Source: Candidatus Aalborgicola bjergmarkensis (GTDB lineage Bacteria > Pseudomonadota > Gammaproteobacteria > Burkholderiales > Burkholderiaceae_C). Taken from it: a stretch of 64,000 bases of DNA. The notes beneath the pieces were generated by a model. The model was given only the letters and a program-made list of their open reading frames with translations. It was not told where the DNA came from and did no database searches. This document shows, piece after piece, positions 1-8,550 of this stretch. The stretch spans positions 143,239 through 207,238 of the forward strand of contig JADJFE010000040.1 of NCBI GenBank assembly GCA_016708725.1, written 5' to 3'. A program made the translations under genes and the position numbers. The stretch's first letter is position 1, and every line of letters begins with the position of its first letter.

Positions 1-2
1 TG

Positions 3-380
3 CTCTTGAGTGCCAAGGAAGCGATTTATCCCGAGGACCGTTTGCGTGCCGTCTCACCTGAGCGCTTGCGTCGTTATTGCTTGCGCGGCGAAGGTCCGGC
101 TGAGGGGCAAGCCAAAATACAGGATCGTCTGCGTTCCAGGGTTCAGTTCGGGCAACTCAATTTGTGCAAACCGTTTAGCGGACTCGGGCCATTTGATGTG
201 GTTTTTTTGCGCAATGTGCTGATCTATTTTGATGCAGCAACCAAGAGCGAAGTGGTGGATCGTGTACTGGAAACACTCAAGCCAGGAGGGTTATTTTTTC
301 TCGGTACTGCCGAAGGCCGCGTACCCTGCAAAACTCCTCTGGAAACAGTGATTCCGGGGGCCTTTCGCAAGGCGCATTGA
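3..380 (+). CDS. cheR: CheR chemotaxis protein methyltransferase (C-terminal part)
   Basis: This is the C-terminal ~125 residues of a CheR-type SAM-dependent methyltransferase; the gene runs off the left edge of the window. CheR methylates glutamates on chemoreceptors in the cytoplasm. The visible part holds the end of the Rossmann-like domain, with the CheR signature FDVVFLRNVLIYFD followed by LKPGGLFFLGTAE. It is followed 22 bp later by cheD and then cheB on the same strand, so the adaptation genes form one transcription unit. The true start lies outside the window; the apparent TTG near base 6 is internal. Confidence 0.93.
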   Translation, partial: LLSAKEAIYPEDRLRAVSPERLRRYCLRGEGPAEGQAKIQDRLRSRVQFGQLNLCKPFSGLGPFDVVFLRNVLIYFDAATKSEVVDRVLETLKPGGLFFLGTAEGRVPCKTPLETVIPGAFRKAH

Positions 381-402
381 CGCATTGATATAGGGTGAAA
401 AA

Positions 403-921
403 ATGGTAAATCGACTGAGACACACCAGGACGATACCTGGAACCGGTATCAAAACGGTAGAGTTGATGCCCGGTGATGTGGCGCTGGGGCAAACGGGTGA
501 CATGCTAAAAACGCTGCTGGGTTCGTGCGTCAGCGTCATCCTGACCGATCCACGGCGCACGGTGGGTGCCATGTGCCACATCGTGCATGTTGGCCATCCC
601 ACGGTTGCCAATGCACGCAACACCGCTTATGGTCAGCCTGCGATGAGTCATATGTTCTCCCGTTTGCTCTCGGTGGGTGTCAACCCTGCCTTATGCGACG
701 CCTATGTCTTTGGTGGCGGCAATATGTTTCCCAACTTGTTCAACACGCGCCACGTGGGCAATGCCAATGTGGATTGGGTGCTGGATTTTCTGGATGCATC
801 CGGGGTTGCGGTGGTGGACCATTGTCTGGGTGGCAAGGGTTATCGCAAGGTAGCCTGGACTGTAGGGCACAATGCACCCATGGTGGAAAACGTAATTACC
901 CAAAACGTAATTACCCAATAA
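403..921 (+). CDS. cheD: CheD chemoreceptor glutamine deamidase
   Basis: CheD deamidates glutamines on methyl-accepting chemotaxis proteins. The 172-residue protein has the family's active-site context: Cys42 in LLGSCVSVIL and His59 in AMCHIVHV, followed by the glycine-rich YVFGGGNMF segment. It sits between cheR and cheB, the usual adaptation module. The C-terminus is odd: the last residues read NVITQNVITQ because of a perfect 15-bp tandem duplication at 889-918, which extends the tail by five residues. The CheB start follows 20 bp downstream. Confidence 0.95.
   Translation: MVNRLRHTRTIPGTGIKTVELMPGDVALGQTGDMLKTLLGSCVSVILTDPRRTVGAMCHIVHVGHPTVANARNTAYGQPAMSHMFSRLLSVGVNPALCDAYVFGGGNMFPNLFNTRHVGNANVDWVLDFLDASGVAVVDHCLGGKGYRKVAWTVGHNAPMVENVITQNVITQ
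889..918 (+). repeat. 15-bp perfect tandem duplication at cheD 3' end
   Basis: Two adjacent identical copies of aacgtaattacccaa close the cheD reading frame. The duplication is in frame and changes only the extreme C-terminus, so it looks like a tolerated slippage event. Confidence 0.9.
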
Positions 922-941
922 ATTCGATAAGGGAGCATGTA

Positions 942-2012
942 GTGGGCGTCAAAGTTTTTGTTGTGGATGATTCCGCCGTGGTGCGCCAGACGCTGGCGCA
1001 TTTGCTGGCCGGTAATGCGGAAATAGAGCTGATAGGCAGTGCGCCCAACCCTTTGTTGGCCCTGGATATGATCCGCAAGAATCCACCGGACGTATTGTTG
1101 CTCGACATCGAAATGCCTGGCATGGATGGCCTGACATTTTTGCGCCAGATCATGGCCAGTACGCCGATTCCAACGGTCATTTGCTCGACACTTTCAACCG
1201 AAGGCAGTGCGGTGGCGCTGGAGGCGCTTGCTGCCGGTGCAGTTGCCGTTCTGGCCAAACCCAAGCTGGGATTGAAACAGTTTCTGGACGACTCCCGGCG
1301 TGAACTGATCCAGACGCTCAAGACCGCCGCCAAATCCAGACCCAAAGGCCGTGTGGTGGCAAGCGCACCCCTGGTCAAGCCCGTCAACCTTGCCGCGAGC
1401 AGTCGCGCCCCGGCAATGGGTGGTGTGCATGCGCTGGCCATGAATAAACCGATTGTTATTGGCAGCTCAACGGGGGGTACCCAGGCCATTGAAACCGTGC
1501 TCACCCAGTTACCGGCGGATGCGCCTGGAATTGCGATCACCCAGCACATGCCGGAAAAATTTACCGCCATGTATTCCAAGCGTCTGGATGGATTGTGTGC
1601 CATCAACGTGCGCGAAGCCTGTGATGGCGACCGCCTGGAGCGCGGCGTGGCCTTGATCGCACCAGGTGGATTGCACATGCAACTGCGCAAGAATGCCGGG
1701 CAGTATTACGTGAAAATAGTCGATGGCCCCCCCGTCAACCGCCACAAACCTTCGGTGGATGTGTTATTCCGCTCCACCGCCGAGTGCGCCGGGCAGGATG
1801 CACTGGCCATAATCATGACCGGCATGGGCGACGATGGCGCCCGTGGCATGAAGGTGTTGCACGATGGCGGTGCCAGAACCATTGCCCAGAACGAGGAAAC
1901 CTGCGTCGTGTTCGGCATGCCCAAGGAAGCCATCAAACTGCAAGCCGTGGATGAAATTCTGCCGCTGGAGCACATCGCCCGCGCTATTTTGCAGTTCGAC
2001 TCACGGGCTTGA
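942..2012 (+). CDS. cheB: CheB protein-glutamate methylesterase/glutaminase response regulator
   Basis: CheB removes methyl groups from chemoreceptors when phosphorylated by CheA. The 356-residue protein has an N-terminal receiver domain (residues ~3-120; acidic pair D9/D10, phospho-acceptor D55 in LLLDIEMPGMDG) and a C-terminal methylesterase domain (~165-355) with the catalytic Ser in IGSSTGGTQAIE, His in ITQHMPEKF and Asp in MTGMGDDGARGM. I chose the GTG at 942, preceded by a gggagc Shine-Dalgarno, because the receiver domain starts right there; the reading frame is open further upstream but only inside cheD. It is the last gene of the rightward chemotaxis unit and converges with cheW. Confidence 0.95.
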   Translation: MGVKVFVVDDSAVVRQTLAHLLAGNAEIELIGSAPNPLLALDMIRKNPPDVLLLDIEMPGMDGLTFLRQIMASTPIPTVICSTLSTEGSAVALEALAAGAVAVLAKPKLGLKQFLDDSRRELIQTLKTAAKSRPKGRVVASAPLVKPVNLAASSRAPAMGGVHALAMNKPIVIGSSTGGTQAIETVLTQLPADAPGIAITQHMPEKFTAMYSKRLDGLCAINVREACDGDRLERGVALIAPGGLHMQLRKNAGQYYVKIVDGPPVNRHKPSVDVLFRSTAECAGQDALAIIMTGMGDDGARGMKVLHDGGARTIAQNEETCVVFGMPKEAIKLQAVDEILPLEHIARAILQFDSRA

Positions 2013-2036
2013 GCGCTTGAGCGCTTGGACGGTGTA

Positions 2037-2558
2037 TCAGGCGTAGGTGGAAACCATGCCCAGTTCGGCGTTGCTCAACAGCGACTCCATGTTCATGACA
2101 ATCAGCATGCGATTTTCCAGATTCGCCAGGCCGACAATAAAACGGGCGTCAATCGACGATTCAAATTGTGGGGCTGGCCGGATGATCCTGGAGTCCAGGG
2201 TAACCACGTCCGAGACCGAATCGACCACCGCCCCGATCACCGAACCGTGAACATTCAGGATGATGACCACGGTAAAGTCGTTGTATTCGACTTGGGAAAT
2301 GTTGAGTTTCATGCGCAAATCGACTATCGGAACAATCACACCGCGCAGATTGATCACGCCTTTGATAAAAGACGGTGAATTCACCATGCTGATGGGTTCT
2401 TCGTACGAGCGGATCTCCTGTACCTGCAAAATGTCAATGGCATACTCTTCCGAGCCCAGACGCAGTGTCAGGTATTGACCCGATGCGGAGTCAGTCGCCC
2501 GGTTGGACGACTTGCCCCGTGGGTCGGTAAAACTGTTGGATGTGGTCGATGTAGACAT
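2037..2558 (-). CDS. cheW: CheW chemotaxis coupling protein
   Basis: CheW scaffolds CheA kinase to chemoreceptors. The 173-residue protein is one CheW domain (~30-165), with the typical segments LTLRLGSEEYAIDILQVQEI and GVINLRGVIVPIVDLRMKL and a C-terminal MLIVMNMESLL. It has a ~25-residue Ser/Thr-rich N-terminal extension. The ATG at 2556-2558 is preceded by a good Shine-Dalgarno (agggaga), so the longer open frame upstream is not used. It is convergent with cheB, with only 24 bp between stops. A separate CheV-type coupling protein lies at 51.2-52.1 kb. Confidence 0.94.
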   Translation of the reverse strand: MSTSTTSNSFTDPRGKSSNRATDSASGQYLTLRLGSEEYAIDILQVQEIRSYEEPISMVNSPSFIKGVINLRGVIVPIVDLRMKLNISQVEYNDFTVVIILNVHGSVIGAVVDSVSDVVTLDSRIIRPAPQFESSIDARFIVGLANLENRMLIVMNMESLLSNAELGMVSTYA

Positions 2559-2661
2559 GGCTGTCTCCCTGGTTTCAAACGCTTGCCGCACAGACGCACA
2601 GAATATGCCTGCGAACGGTGCGAATGATACACGCCGCATGGCTGGCAGATGACAGGTGATA

Positions 2662-2681
2662 GCATGTGATTGCATGTGATT
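2662..2681. repeat. 10-bp tandem repeat upstream of parE
   Basis: Two perfect copies of gcatgtgatt lie in the short gap between the divergent cheW and parE. A related 10-bp microsatellite, in inverted sense, occurs at 53391-53427. It may be simple slippage sequence; no regulatory role can be shown. Confidence 0.6.
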
Positions 2682-2721
2682 ACATACAGTAGTTACCAAT
2701 GAGCCGTTACAATCACGCCCC

Positions 2722-4704
2722 ATGGCAGCAAAACTCACTCCCGCTCCCGCCCCCGAATATTCTGAAGGCTCCATCCGGGTTCTCAAAGGGCTGGAACCCG
2801 TCAAGCAGCGTCCGGGCATGTATACCCGCACCGATAACCCCTTGCACATCATCCAGGAAGTGCTGGACAACGCCGCCGACGAGGCGCTGGGCGGCTATGG
2901 CAAGAAAATCAAGGTCACGCTGCATACCGATGGTTCGGTCAGCGTCGAGGATGACGGGCGCGGCATTCCGTTCGGCTTGCACCCGGAAGAAAAAGCGCCG
3001 GTGATCGAGCTGGTGTTTTGCCGCTTGCACGCCGGTGGCAAGTTCGACAAAGGCAAAGGCGGTGCCTACAGCTTTTCCGGCGGTCTGCACGGCGTGGGCG
3101 TCAGCGTGACCAATGCCCTGGCCAAACGGCTGGAAGCCACGTCCTGCCGCGACGGCATGGTGGCAAAAATTGCCTTTGAAAACGGCGATGTGGCCGAACC
3201 CCTGCAAAGCCGCAAAGCCGGGGAGGGCGAGCGCAGGTCCGGCACCACGGTGCGCGTCTGGCCCGATGCCAAATACTTTGAATCGCCACTGCTGCCTCTG
3301 AACGAGTTGACGCATCTGCTGCGCAGCAAGGCCGTGCTGATGCCGGGCGTGGCAGTGTCCTTGCTGGTCGAAAAAACAAAGGAAACGCAAACCTGGCTCT
3401 ACAAGGGCGGCTTGCGTGACTACCTGCAGCAAACCCTGGGCGGCGAGCCAGTCATTCCGCTCTTTGAGGGCCAAGGCTTTGCCGATGCCCAGAACGAAAG
3501 TTTTGCCGAAGGCGAGGGCGCTGCCTGGTGCGTGGCGTTCACCGAAGAGGGTGCCACCGTGCGTGAGAGTTATGTCAACCTGATTCCCACCAGCGCCGGT
3601 GGCACGCACGACAGTGGTTTGCGCGATGGCCTGTTCACGGCGGTCAAGAGCTTTGTCGAATTGCATTCGCTGCTGCCCAAGGGCGTCAAATTGATCCCCG
3701 AGGACGTGTTTGCCCGCGCCAGCTATGTGCTGTCCACCAAGGTACTCGATCCGCAGTTCCAGGGCCAGATCAAGGAGCGGCTCAATTCGCGTGATGCGGT
3801 ACGCCTGGTCTCCGGCTTTGTGCGCCCGACGCTGGAGTTGTGGCTGAACCAGCATGTCGAATACGGCAAGCGGCTGGCGGAACTGGCCATCCGGGCGGCC
3901 CAGTCGCGGCAAAAGGCCGGGCAAAAGGTTGAAAAGCGCAAGAGTTCGGGCGTGGCAGTCCTGCCAGGCAAGCTGACCGATTGCGAGAGCAAGGATACGG
4001 CCTACAACGAAGTCTTTCTGGTCGAGGGCGACTCGGCGGGCGGCAGCGCAAAAATGGGGCGCGACAAGGAATTCCAGGCCATTTTGCCCCTGCGTGGCAA
4101 GGTGCTCAACACCTGGGAGGTCGAGCGCGACCGTTTGTTTGCGAACACCGAAATCCATGACATTTCGGTGGCCATCGGTGTCGATCCGCACGGCCCGAAC
4201 GACACACCCGACCTCAGCGGCCTGCGTTATGGCAAGGTCTGCATCCTGAGCGATGCCGATGTTGATGGCTCGCACATCCAGGTGCTGCTGCTGACGCTCT
4301 TTTTCCGGCACTTTCCCAAACTCATCGACACGGGCCATGTCTTTGTGGCGCGGCCCCCGCTGTTTCGCGTCGATGCACCGGCGCGCGGCAAAAAACCCGC
4401 GTCCAAAGCCTATGCGCTGGATGAAGGCGAACTGACGGCCATTCTGGACAAGCTCAAAAAAGAAGGCGTGCGCGAAACCGCCTGGAGCATCAGCCGCTTC
4501 AAGGGTCTGGGCGAAATGAACGCCGAACAGTTGTGGGACACCACACTCAACCCGGACACGCGCCGGCTGTTGCCCGTGCAGATCGGCAGCGCGGATACCG
4601 GCGCCACCGAAATCCTGATGGGCAAACTCATGGGCAAGGGCGAAGCAGCGGCACGGCGCGAGTTGATGGAGTTGCACGGCGACAGCATCGAGGTGGACGT
4701 GTGA
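2722..4704 (+). CDS. parE: DNA topoisomerase IV subunit B
   Basis: ParE is the ATPase subunit of topoisomerase IV, which decatenates daughter chromosomes. The 660-residue protein has a GHKL ATPase domain (LDNAADEALGGYG with the Mg-binding Asn, DDGRGIPFG, GGLHGVGVSVTNALA), a transducer domain, and a TOPRIM domain (EGDSAGGSAKMGRD, DADVDGSHI). The length (~660 rather than ~800) and the lack of a GyrB-type insertion assign it to ParE, as does parC just downstream. The gene ends GTGTGA and overlaps or abuts the start of the transglycosylase that separates it from parC. Confidence 0.96.
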   Translation: MAAKLTPAPAPEYSEGSIRVLKGLEPVKQRPGMYTRTDNPLHIIQEVLDNAADEALGGYGKKIKVTLHTDGSVSVEDDGRGIPFGLHPEEKAPVIELVFCRLHAGGKFDKGKGGAYSFSGGLHGVGVSVTNALAKRLEATSCRDGMVAKIAFENGDVAEPLQSRKAGEGERRSGTTVRVWPDAKYFESPLLPLNELTHLLRSKAVLMPGVAVSLLVEKTKETQTWLYKGGLRDYLQQTLGGEPVIPLFEGQGFADAQNESFAEGEGAAWCVAFTEEGATVRESYVNLIPTSAGGTHDSGLRDGLFTAVKSFVELHSLLPKGVKLIPEDVFARASYVLSTKVLDPQFQGQIKERLNSRDAVRLVSGFVRPTLELWLNQHVEYGKRLAELAIRAAQSRQKAGQKVEKRKSSGVAVLPGKLTDCESKDTAYNEVFLVEGDSAGGSAKMGRDKEFQAILPLRGKVLNTWEVERDRLFANTEIHDISVAIGVDPHGPNDTPDLSGLRYGKVCILSDADVDGSHIQVLLLTLFFRHFPKLIDTGHVFVARPPLFRVDAPARGKKPASKAYALDEGELTAILDKLKKEGVRETAWSISRFKGLGEMNAEQLWDTTLNPDTRRLLPVQIGSADTGATEILMGKLMGKGEAAARRELMELHGDSIEVDV

Positions 4705-4709
4705 TTGTG

Positions 4710-5393
4710 ATGCGTTCCCTGGTCCTCCTGGTCTTTTCGTGTACCTTGCTGGGTTCTGCCTGGGCCGACATGTGGACCTATGTGGACCGCAATGGGGTGC
4801 GGCATTTTTCCTCCAGTCCGGCGGATGCGCGCTATTCCCTGCTGTTTCGGGCCAGGTCTGCGCCCGGTGAAGCCGCGCAAACCGATGTATCCAGCCCGCA
4901 GGGTGTGCAGCGCATCGCCAAGGTGCAGACCTTGGCCAAACTGGAAGCCTCGCCGGGCTACATTGCTATCAAAGAGCATCTGCATACCGCCGCCCAGACG
5001 CGCGCGCTGGATGTGGCGCTGGTGCAGGCTGTGATTGCCGCCGAGTCGGGTTTTGACAGTAACGCCATCTCACCCAAAGGCGCCATCGGCCTGATGCAGG
5101 TCATGCCCGCAACCGCGCAGCGCTACGGCCTGGCCAATGACAGTACCGGCACCGTAGCCGCCAAACTGACCAACCCCAAAACCAATATCGACACCGGCAC
5201 GCGCTACCTGCGCGACTTGCTGAACCAGTATCCGGGCCAGCTGGAGCTGGCGCTGGCGGCCTATAACGCGGGGCCAGGTGCCGTGCAAAAAGCAGGTAAC
5301 AAAGTTCCCGATTACAAGGAAACCCGCGCCTACGTCAAAACCGTGCTTCAGCTCTACCGCAGCTTCAATCCTTATGCTTCCACCACAGTCTGA
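4710..5393 (+). CDS. Lytic murein transglycosylase with DUF4124 (SLT family)
   Basis: Secreted peptidoglycan-cleaving enzyme of 227 residues. A signal peptide (MRSLVLLVFSCTLLGSAWA) is followed by a DUF4124-type segment (DMWTYVDRNGVRHFSS) and a lysozyme-like SLT domain (~90-215) with the catalytic Glu in AAESGFDSNAISPKGAIGLM and the motifs QVMPATAQRYG and LALAAYNAGPGAV. The ATG at 4710 fits the signal peptide; in-frame GTGs at 4701 and 4707 are alternatives that would overlap the parE stop. Its 3' end overlaps the parC start by 20 bp, so it is probably co-translated with the two topoisomerase IV subunits. Confidence 0.92.
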   Translation: MRSLVLLVFSCTLLGSAWADMWTYVDRNGVRHFSSSPADARYSLLFRARSAPGEAAQTDVSSPQGVQRIAKVQTLAKLEASPGYIAIKEHLHTAAQTRALDVALVQAVIAAESGFDSNAISPKGAIGLMQVMPATAQRYGLANDSTGTVAAKLTNPKTNIDTGTRYLRDLLNQYPGQLELALAAYNAGPGAVQKAGNKVPDYKETRAYVKTVLQLYRSFNPYASTTV

Positions 5394-7791
5394 AAAGTTT
5401 GACCAGCCTGAACAATCTGACCAGTCCGACCGGTCCGACGATAGCGCGCTGAACCTCGCCGATTACGCCCAGCGTGCCTACCTTGAATATGCCCTGAGCG
5501 TCGTCAAGGGCCGTGCGCTGCCCGATGTCTGCGATGGCCAGAAACCCGTGCAGCGGCGCATTTTGTATTCCATGGCGCGCATGGGCCTAGGGTTTAGCGG
5601 ACCCAATGGCAACATACCAGCCAGGCCGGTCAAGAGCGCGCGCGTGGTCGGCGATGTGCTGGGGCGTTTTCACCCGCATGGCGACCAGGCGGCCTATGAC
5701 GCGCTGGTGCGCATGGCGCAGGATTTTGCGCAGCGCTACCCGCTGATCGACGGACAGGGCAACTTCGGCAGCCGCGACGGTGATGGCGCCGCTGCCATGC
5801 GCTACACCGAAGCACGTCTGAGCAAAATCACCAGCCTGCTGCTCGACGAAATCGACCAGGGCACGGTCGATTTTCAGCCCAATTACGATGGCTCCACCCA
5901 GGAACCCTGCCAGCTCCCGGCGCGGCTACCCTTTGCGCTGCTCAACGGCGCCAGCGGCATCGCCGTCGGGCTGGCAACCGAAATCCCCAGCCACAACCTG
6001 CGCGAGATTGCCAACGCCTGCGTGGCGCTCATCAAGACCCCGGAACTGACGGAGGCCGAGCTGTTCGCGCTGGTTCCCGGCCCCGACTATCCCGGTGGCG
6101 GGCAGATCATCAGCAGCAGCACCGACATTGCCGAGACCTACCGCAGCGGGCGCGGTTCGCTCAAGGTACGCGCACGCTGGAAAATCGAGGACCTGGCGCG
6201 CGGCCAGTGGCAACTGGTGGTCACCGAGTTGCCGCCCGGTGTGAGCAGCCAGCGGGTGCTGGAAGAAATCGAGGAGTTGACCAACCCCAAGGTCAAGACG
6301 GGCAAAAAAGCACTCACGCAGGAGCAGACCCAGCTTAAAGCCAGCATCCTGGCCGTGCTCGATGGGGTACGCGACGAATCCAACAAGGATGCGCCCGTGC
6401 GCCTGGTATGCGAGCCACGCACCAGCCGCATCGAGCAGCAGGAGTTGATTACCGCCTTGCTGGCGCACACCAGCCTGGAAACCAGCGCACCCATCAATCT
6501 GACCATGATCGGGCTCGACAAGCGCCCCAGCCAGAAGTCCTTGCGCCAGATGCTGCAGGAGTGGATTGCGTTTCGGCACACCACCATCGAGCGGCGCACG
6601 CGCTACCGTCTGGGCAAGGTACAAGAGCGCATCCATATCCTCGAAGGTCGGCAAATCGTTTTGCTCAATATCGACGAGGTGATCGCCATCATCCGCCAGT
6701 CGGACGAGCCAAGAGCCGCCTTGATGCAGCGTTTCAACTTGTCCGTAGCCCAGGCCGAGGATATTCTGGAAATCCGGTTGCGCCAGCTCGCGCGGCTCGA
6801 AGCAATCAAGATCGAGCAGGAACTGGCCGAATTGCGCGCCGAGCAGGAGACGCTGCAAGGTATCCTGGCCAACCCGACCACCTTGCGCCGCCTGATGGTC
6901 AAGGAAATCGAAGCGGATGCCAAAACCTTTGCCGATGCCCGGCGCACGCTGATCCAGACCGAGAAAAAAGTGGTGCTGGAAGTCAAGGTACTCGATGAGC
7001 CACTGACCGTGGTCGTGAGCCAAAAAGGCTGGGTGCGCACCCGCAGCGGCCACGGCCATGACCCGGCCAGCTTTGCTTTCAAAGCGGGTGATGGTTTGTA
7101 CGACACCTTTGAATGCCGCAGCGTCGATACCCTGCTGGCCTTCGGCTCCAATGGCCGTGTCTATTCGGTACCCATATCCTCCTTGCCTGGCGGACGCGGT
7201 GACGGGCAACCCGTGACCACGCTGATCGAGCTGGAAGCCGGTAGCCAGATGCTGTACTACTTTGCCGGCCCCACCAGCGCCACGCTGCTTCTGAGCAGTT
7301 CGGGCGGTTATGGCTTTCTGGCTCTGGTGGACAACATGGTTTCCCGCCAGAAAGCGGGCAAGGCGTTCATCAGTTGCAGTGCAAGCGAAACCCCATGCCG
7401 ACCCTCGCTGGTGTCCGGCGCGCAGGGCAGGGCGCCGCTCCCCGGTACTGTCGGTACTGCTGGAACGCCTGCCGAGCTGGTGACACCCGCCACCCACGTG
7501 GCCTGCGCCTCCACGCTCGGGCGCATTCTGACCTTTGAAATCAGCGAACTCAAGGCCCAGGCCAATGGGGGGCGTGGGTTAATGCTGATCGATCTGGAGG
7601 GCGAAGACCGCCTGGCCGGTGCCGCAGCCTACAGCCGCAGCGTGCAGATTGAGGGTATTGGACGCGGCGGAAAAGAGCGCAGCGAAACCCTGGAAATCCG
7701 CAGCCTGAACAACGCACGCGCCGCACGCGGCCGTAAAGGGCGCATGGCCGATCTGGGGTTCAAGCCCAACCGCATCACCCGGCTGGAATAA
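5374..7791 (+). CDS. parC: DNA topoisomerase IV subunit A
   Basis: ParC is the DNA-cleaving subunit of topoisomerase IV. The 805-residue protein has the winged-helix/tower core with active-site Tyr144 (AAMRYTEARL) and a C-terminal beta-propeller. At the quinolone-contact position (HPHGDQAAYDAL) Gln105 replaces the Ser of E. coli ParC, and Asp109 sits at the Glu84 position. The N-terminus carries a short Asp/Gln/Ser repeat (DQPEQSDQSDRSDDS), and the C-terminal domain has a low-complexity insertion (PGTVGTAGTPAE, ~7375-7490) not expected from the family. The ATG at 5374 overlaps the preceding transglycosylase gene. Confidence 0.95.
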   Translation: MLPPQSEKFDQPEQSDQSDRSDDSALNLADYAQRAYLEYALSVVKGRALPDVCDGQKPVQRRILYSMARMGLGFSGPNGNIPARPVKSARVVGDVLGRFHPHGDQAAYDALVRMAQDFAQRYPLIDGQGNFGSRDGDGAAAMRYTEARLSKITSLLLDEIDQGTVDFQPNYDGSTQEPCQLPARLPFALLNGASGIAVGLATEIPSHNLREIANACVALIKTPELTEAELFALVPGPDYPGGGQIISSSTDIAETYRSGRGSLKVRARWKIEDLARGQWQLVVTELPPGVSSQRVLEEIEELTNPKVKTGKKALTQEQTQLKASILAVLDGVRDESNKDAPVRLVCEPRTSRIEQQELITALLAHTSLETSAPINLTMIGLDKRPSQKSLRQMLQEWIAFRHTTIERRTRYRLGKVQERIHILEGRQIVLLNIDEVIAIIRQSDEPRAALMQRFNLSVAQAEDILEIRLRQLARLEAIKIEQELAELRAEQETLQGILANPTTLRRLMVKEIEADAKTFADARRTLIQTEKKVVLEVKVLDEPLTVVVSQKGWVRTRSGHGHDPASFAFKAGDGLYDTFECRSVDTLLAFGSNGRVYSVPISSLPGGRGDGQPVTTLIELEAGSQMLYYFAGPTSATLLLSSSGGYGFLALVDNMVSRQKAGKAFISCSASETPCRPSLVSGAQGRAPLPGTVGTAGTPAELVTPATHVACASTLGRILTFEISELKAQANGGRGLMLIDLEGEDRLAGAAAYSRSVQIEGIGRGGKERSETLEIRSLNNARAARGRKGRMADLGFKPNRITRLE

Positions 7792-7806
7792 GCGAACACA
7801 GGTTTC

Positions 7807-7822
7807 ATATCACCCGTGATAT
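7807..7822. terminator. Short palindrome after parC (possible terminator)
   Basis: A perfect 7-bp inverted repeat (ATATCAC-cc-GTGATAT) starts 15 bp after the parC stop and is followed by taaaaa. The stem is AT-rich and the U-run weak, so termination is plausible but not certain. Confidence 0.4.
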
Positions 7823-7875
7823 TAAAAACACCAAAACCGCACGACAGGCACCCCCCGAAAGCCTCCGTGGCACGT

Positions 7876-7966
7876 TTTTAGCCTCAATCTGGCCTCAAAT
7901 CAGGCATCAAATCAGCCTCTAGCTCCCGTGGGACAAGCGGGGACAGCTATCAAAAATATAGTAACA
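7876..7966. repeat. Degenerate palindromic repeat (Comamonadaceae REP-like), copy 1
   Basis: This gap sequence contains agctcccgtgggacaagcgg then ggacagctatcaaaaatata. The ...gggacaagcgg(g)-acagctat core recurs as gggataagcggg-aacagctat at the right end of the 8551-8723 element and as ggaataagcggg-aacagctat at 53358-53379. It is preceded by repeated ctcaaat/atcaaatc words. It looks like one half of the palindromic family described at 8551-8723. No gene is visible in the 243 bp between parC and the vapB-like gene. Confidence 0.65.
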
Positions 7967-8034
7967 AGAGCCTGCCTACAGACAACACATGAACTGTTGC
8001 TACACTGAATGTTCCGTTCATTGGAGTATGCGCC

Positions 8035-8286
8035 ATGTCCAACCTCACACTGTCGATTGATGACGACATCATCAAGCAAGCGCGGATGCGCGCCATTCAG
8101 GAAGGTGTCTCGGTGAGTGCCAAGGTGCGCGAGTTCCTGATCCAGTATGCGCACTCTGGCACCCTTGCCAAGCCGGTCGCGCCCGTGCACCTCCCCGTTT
8201 TTGACGGTGGTTGCGGCCTGCAACCGGGCATTGATCCGCGCAGTAACAAGTCGCTCCTGCAAGCAGCGGAAGAGTCGCCCCGATGA
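8035..8286 (+). CDS. VapB-like antitoxin (ribbon-helix-helix)
   Basis: An 83-residue protein whose first ~40 residues (LTLSIDDDIIKQARMRAI, then VREFL) resemble the ribbon-helix-helix DNA-binding domain of CopG/VapB-type antitoxins. The C-terminal half would wrap the toxin. It overlaps the next gene, a VapC-like PIN toxin remnant, by 4 bp (cgATGAcc), the usual antitoxin-toxin coupling. Because the partner is truncated, this antitoxin is probably a leftover of a decayed module. Identification rests on the motif pattern and context. Confidence 0.75.
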   Translation: MSNLTLSIDDDIIKQARMRAIQEGVSVSAKVREFLIQYAHSGTLAKPVAPVHLPVFDGGCGLQPGIDPRSNKSLLQAAEESPR

Positions 8287-8492
8287 CCCCCGATGTCAAT
8301 GTCCTGGTTGCTGCATCCCGCGCCGACCATCCGCACCACGCGATTGCGCTGGGTTGGCTGACCAACGCCATGACAGGCGAGATGCCGCTACGGCTGCTCG
8401 CAACGGTCGTGGCCAGCTTCTTGCGTCTGGTCACCCATCCCAAGGTGTTTGCCGTGCCCACCCCTGTGGCCCAGGCGGTCGGGATAGGGTAG
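8283..8492 (+). pseudogene. Truncated VapC-type PIN-domain toxin
   Basis: The 69-residue product begins like a PIN ribonuclease (TPDVNVLVAASRADHPHH, with the first metal-binding Asp4 and the AS-x-HPHH segment) and continues through ATVVASFLRLVTHPKVF, which is about the first half of a VapC (~130-140 residues). The frame stops at 8492, just before repeat sequence begins at ~8501, so the second half with the remaining acidic catalytic residues is missing. It should be inactive as a nuclease. The break point next to the palindromic repeat cluster suggests truncation by insertion or deletion there. Confidence 0.8.
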
Positions 8493-8500
8493 TAATAAGC

Positions 8501-8549
8501 CAAATCGCCCGCTAGCCCCCGTGGATTGTGCGGGAACAGCTAAAAAACA
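8501..8549. repeat. Palindromic repeat half abutting vapC remnant
   Basis: The segment cgcccgctagcccccgt-g-gattgtgcggg-aacagctaaaaa recurs at 8801-8845 (cgcccgctagcccccgt-a-gattgtgcggt-agcag). It directly joins the left end of the larger element at 8551-8723. The 377-bp stretch between the vapC remnant and the ppc stop holds only these repeats. Confidence 0.75.
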
Positions 8550-8550
8550 T

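Noticed and set aside
525..941. Long N-terminal extension of CheB
   Set aside because: The frame is open through cheD, but the receiver domain begins at the GTG at 942 with its own Shine-Dalgarno.
2713..4677. 654-codon open frame antisense to parE
   Set aside because: It is a shadow of the high-GC parE gene; composition is His/Gln/Arg/Ala-rich with no domain, while parE has all catalytic motifs.
5926..7497. 523-codon open frame antisense to parC
   Set aside because: No recognisable domain, no start signal, fully covered by parC.
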